32,009 nt of DNA from Streptosporangiaceae bacterium (GTDB taxonomy: Bacteria > Actinomycetota > Actinomycetes > Streptosporangiales > Streptosporangiaceae): contig JAOPYK010000118.1 in the NCBI GenBank assembly GCA_025964695.1, positions 1 to 32,009 on the forward strand, given 5' to 3'. This document shows positions 31,369-32,009 of the stretch, piece after piece (positions within the stretch are counted from its first letter, which is position 1; each line of letters begins with the position of its first letter). Made by a program: the position numbers and the translations under genes. The notes beneath the pieces were generated by a model. The model made no database searches and had not been told where the DNA came from. It saw only the letters and a program-made list of their open reading frames with translations.

Positions 31369-32009
31369 ATGAGGATCGGGCTGGTCGGGGCCGGTCGCAT
31401 CGGCGCCCGGCACGCGACGGCGCTGAGCGAACTTCCCCGGGTCGAGACCCTGGTGGTGGCCGACACCCAGACCGGGCGCGCGCGGGAACTCGCGGCGCGG
31501 GTCGGGGTCGAGGCGGTGGACACCGTGGCCGAGCTGTTCGCGGCGGGACTGGACGGCCTGGTCGTCGCGGCGGCCACCGACGCGCACGCGGAACTCGTCA
31601 TCCGGGGGGTGACGGCCGGGCTCCCGGTCTTCTGCGAGAAGCCGCTTGCTCCCGATATTTCTGGAACGTTCCAGGTTGTCCGGACGGTGAACTCCACCGG
31701 AGTGCCGGTGCAGGTCGGGTTCCAGCGGCGGTTCGACGCCGGGCACGTCGCGGCGCGCGAGGCCGTCGAGTCCGGCCGGCTCGGCTGGCTGCACACGGTG
31801 CGCTCGTGCACCCTCGATCCCGCGCCACCACCGCGCGAGTACATCCCGGTCTCCGGCGGCCTGTTCCGCGACTGCGCGGTGCACGACTTCGACGCGGTCC
31901 GCTTCGTCACCGGCCGGGAGGTCGTCCAGGCCGTCGCCGCGGGCGCCAACCGGGGTGACGAGATCTTCCGCGAATGCGATGACGTCGACACGGCCACCGC
32001 CGTGCTCAC
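31369..32009 (+). CDS. Gfo/Idh/MocA oxidoreductase, probable myo-inositol 2-dehydrogenase (cut by the right edge)
   Basis: The first 213 codons of an NAD-dependent sugar/inositol dehydrogenase; the stop lies beyond the window. The dinucleotide-binding motif is MRIGLVGAGRIGARHATAL, followed by VVAAATDAHAEL and the family signature PVFCEKPLAPD, then VQVGFQRRFDAGH and GGLFRDCAVHDFDAVRF with the catalytic D-x-x-x-H region. These match IolG-type enzymes that oxidise myo-inositol to scyllo-inosose. ATG 31369 has GGAGGGG 5 bases upstream. It is divergent from the GntR/UTRA gene, the usual actinobacterial layout of inositol catabolism operons, so further iol genes probably follow. Confidence 0.88.
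   Translation, partial: MRIGLVGAGRIGARHATALSELPRVETLVVADTQTGRARELAARVGVEAVDTVAELFAAGLDGLVVAAATDAHAELVIRGVTAGLPVFCEKPLAPDISGTFQVVRTVNSTGVPVQVGFQRRFDAGHVAAREAVESGRLGWLHTVRSCTLDPAPPPREYIPVSGGLFRDCAVHDFDAVRFVTGREVVQAVAAGANRGDEIFRECDDVDTATAVL

Overview
The window is GC-rich throughout, uses many GTG starts and has several apparently leaderless genes. With ThyX, a fused TrpE-TrpG, a PASTA-less receptor Ser/Thr kinase, a class F sortase and HutC-type GntR regulation, it looks like the chromosome of a filamentous actinomycete. Streptosporangiaceae (Nonomuraea/Streptosporangium type) is the best guess, but that is inference from gene content, not a database result. No tRNA, rRNA, CRISPR array, transposase or phage gene was found.

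Region 1 (1-6.9 kb) is dominated by acyl-CoA chemistry. A TetR regulator, possibly divergent from a transporter gene cut by the left edge, is followed by a small cupin gene with a single-base frameshift. Then come an ACAD10/LvaA-like phosphotransferase, a class F sortase with a probable substrate, an ACAD10/11-like acyl-CoA dehydrogenase and, divergent from it, a small DUF6285-like protein. Phosphotransferase + small protein + dehydrogenase is the gene set that converts 4-hydroxyacyl-CoAs through a phosphorylated intermediate (LvaABC), here split by the sortase pair. A carboxymuconolactone-decarboxylase-like gene and a VOC-fold gene follow.

Region 2 (6.9-16.4 kb) holds stand-alone metabolic genes. 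A textbook tryptophan attenuator (12-residue leader with three consecutive Trp codons, pause hairpin, terminator with T-run) precedes a fused anthranilate synthase. After it come a 48-residue GPGG-motif membrane protein, a membrane sulfatase/LtaS-like protein, a molybdopterin oxidoreductase, ThyX, a short-chain dehydrogenase pseudogene and a flavohemoglobin.

Region 3 (16.4-22.2 kb) starts with a 658-base intergenic stretch carrying three short palindromes. A class I glutamine amidotransferase-like hydrolase (peptidase C26) follows, then a decayed acyl-CoA dehydrogenase tail, a TetR gene, a divergent methyltransferase, a membrane-anchored NACHT NTPase and two overlapping small membrane-protein genes.

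Region 4 (22.2-32 kb) has the Tex RNA-binding protein converging, across a strong hairpin, on a 1097-residue protein. That protein combines a Pro/Glu/Thr-rich tail, a long coiled coil and a superfamily-1-helicase-like core whose nucleotide-binding motifs look degenerate. Divergent from it is a Ser/Thr kinase with an extracytoplasmic DUF3558-like domain. The window ends with a GntR/UTRA regulator divergent from an inositol-dehydrogenase-like gene cut by the right edge.

The most unusual items are the degenerate helicase/coiled-coil protein, the membrane NACHT protein, the split LvaABC-like module, the trp attenuator, and a decay zone (14.7-18.2 kb) where two truncated lipid-type genes each start next to the same 18-base motif.
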